Shown here: piece by piece, positions 62,006-64,000 of the stretch
How the letters are laid out: each line of letters starts with the position of its first letter
How positions within the stretch are numbered: position 1 is the first letter of the stretch
NCBI GenBank assembly: GCA_018857735.1
Contig: JABMCL010000970.1
Coordinates: forward strand, 95,001 to 159,000
Direction of reading: 5' to 3'
DNA from: Alviniconcha marisindica
Taxonomy: Eukaryota; Mollusca; Gastropoda; Provannidae
Length of the DNA stretch: 64,000 bases
Program-made: the position numbers and the translations under genes
Notes under the pieces: generated by a model
The model's input: the letters and a program-made list of their open reading frames with translations, nothing else
Database searches by the model: none
Told to the model about the DNA's origin: nothing

Positions 62006-62666
62006 GACAGAGAGACAGAGCGAGAAATCTTTAAACTTTTTTTTTTCCTTTCTTTTCATCATTTTTTTTTCTCCATTTTTTTCAATGCAAAATTGTCCGA
62101 TAAAAAGCTAGCGAGTTCTCCGAAGCACACACACTTAAGGACGTTACAACTGACGCAAGACCGTAATCACAGAAACAGATATGCCGCCTTGCATGCATGC
62201 ATGCATCTTCCTAGAACAAAAAAGAAGACGGGGAAAAAAACACGCCTACAGCCGCCCTGAAACAATTCATTGATCCCAAAACCATCAGCATTTGAGCGCT
62301 TTGTACTTGGAATCCACACAACCTTCCTTTCCCCGGCAGCGGCAGGCATGCGAAAAGTATCAACAGTCTCCCCACGACTCCGTGGGAGGCTAAGCCCGAG
62401 GTAAAAATACTATCAACACAAAAAAAGCAAGTAGGATGTTCGCATGGCGGCACTGAACCAATAAAACGCTCAGTCCAAAAGAATTAAACAGAGGATTTGC
62501 GAGCACACTCTGCTCTGAAGCTTTTATGTGGTTAAGGCTTTGAATGTTCAGCTCCAACTGGCCAAAGTATAATAATTATTCTAAGGTCGAAAAATAAAGA
62601 CCTTAACAAAAAAAAATGCACCACTATCTTGTTCTCAAATCCAGTCCAATTGTCATACAGTTTTCG

Positions 62667-62825
<159 letters not shown>

Positions 62826-63130
62826 ACCACCACCACCACCATTGAGACGACGACCAGACCTTCCCATTCCTTCCTTTTTCTTTGATCGACAGAGTAAATT
62901 ACCGTTGACAGCTTAGTCATCTGTGACTGTCTGTTGAAACTGCTCTGCTGCATTAATCATTAATTTCTTCCCTTCGCTCCGTCGGTTAGTTCTGTGAGAA
63001 AAACGAACCACGATTGCTACTTTGTCGGCAAAGGGGGGGGGGGGGGGGGGGAACACCGAGGGACCTCGGAAAAATCTACTCCGATCGTTTTGCACTAGAA
63101 TAATCTCTGTTCTACCATTGAATTCTGGAG

Positions 63131-63132
<2 letters not shown>

Positions 63133-63170
<38 letters not shown>

Positions 63171-63195
63171 GCGTGTGCGTGTGTGTGTGTGTGAT
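63133..63195 (+). repeat. (GT)n array
   Basis: GT with GTGC variants near 63165-63180; a 19-base G run lies upstream at 63032-63050. Confidence 0.93.
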
Positions 63196-64000
63196 GGGAT
63201 GGGTTCAAATGATTTTTTAAAGGAATTTCCTACTGGTTTATATTAAAATATTACTCATACTGCTATTCCTCTAAAAAAAACTGTCCTCAATAACAAGCAC
63301 TTAAATATCACTCTCCGGGAGCCACCCAGTTTACAGAGGTTATAATTAAGTACCGCACGAGTATATTTACGAATACCACGTACATCCCATATCCTCCGAA
63401 CCGTTTCTGAAAAACGACCAGTCAAATTAAAACGGGATTCGAGTTACACGTGTGTGAGTCAGGGCTTAGACCAAATTACAGGTGAGGTGTGTGAACGGAA
63501 AAGAAGGGAAAAGAAAAAGACAAGGCAAGCCAAGAACGGTGCTGGTGAGAAAATCCCCTTGCCACCAAGGCGGTTGACACGCTGCGGTGTTGGATTTCAC
63601 GGACTAACATAGTGTTTAAATGGGGGCTCTGGCTTAGGGGCGTTGTGCACTCTCGGAACGTCATCCCCCAACATCACAACAAAGCCCTGGACACCCTTGT
63701 CCGTCCCCGGTCAATTTCATTTCTTCTGAACACCGGAGCAGGATGTTCTGTCGCTCTTGATCAATGTTTTAGTTTTCTAAACGGGGACGGGGGAAGACAG
63801 TGAGAACGGGGGGAGAGGGAGGAGTTGAGGGAGGGAGGGAGGGGGGCTAAAACTAGCACTGAAACTGGTTCACGTGCAGGGAAAGCACCGGAAGCAGAAG
63901 GCGGATAAGAAACCCCAAGCGGGGGAAAAATAAGAAAGAAAGAACAAAAAACTTCTCTTACAAAAAGCTACTGTGCTTTACACAAAATCCTGTGCCTGGC

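Overview
The window is eukaryotic, almost certainly from an intron-rich invertebrate animal. Support for this is a cadherin-superfamily gene split into short exons with GT-AG borders, a very high load of dinucleotide arrays, and tRNA-derived retroposon tails ending in GGGCGTTAAACACC followed by (CTAA)n. The tail type and the microsatellite load make me think of a mollusc, but that is inference, not proof. There is no operon structure, rRNA, CRISPR array or intact tRNA gene.

The one secure gene is on the minus strand. Six exons (48370-48334, 47450-47284, 46962-46786, 42062-41861, 19693-19506, 19064-18137) join in phase into 566 residues: the end of one extracellular cadherin (EC) repeat, four complete EC repeats, and most of a sixth. 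All ten internal splice borders are GT/AG. Neither the signal peptide nor the membrane and cytoplasmic part is in the window, so the gene runs off both ends or has exons I cannot see. Product: a large Fat/Dachsous/CDH23-like or protocadherin-like adhesion protein.

Layout: 1-18136 is downstream flank or 3' intron (repeats, a LINE 3' fragment, two copies of a terminal-inverted-repeat element). 18137-19693 holds the two 3'-most visible exons. 19694-41860 is a 22-kb intron full of arrays. 41861-48370 holds four exons. 48371-64000 is upstream intron or flank with more repeats and no recognised coding sequence.

The most interesting content is mobile-element archaeology. (a) A small inverted-repeat transposon family: a 461-bp copy at 845-1305, and a 71-bp copy at 10043-10113 that sits inside a SINE tail with a 9-bp target duplication, so the empty site can be read directly. 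(b) A SINE tail superfamily in many copies and both orientations, with a tandem dimer and a head-to-head pair. (c) Two or three hammerhead-ribozyme-like cores (12234, 60432, weaker 45539). (d) Several minisatellites and array-seeded tandem duplications. (e) A marked strand bias of (CT)n arrays. Two cadherin splice donors lie at the very edge of long CA- or UG-type arrays, which could influence splicing.
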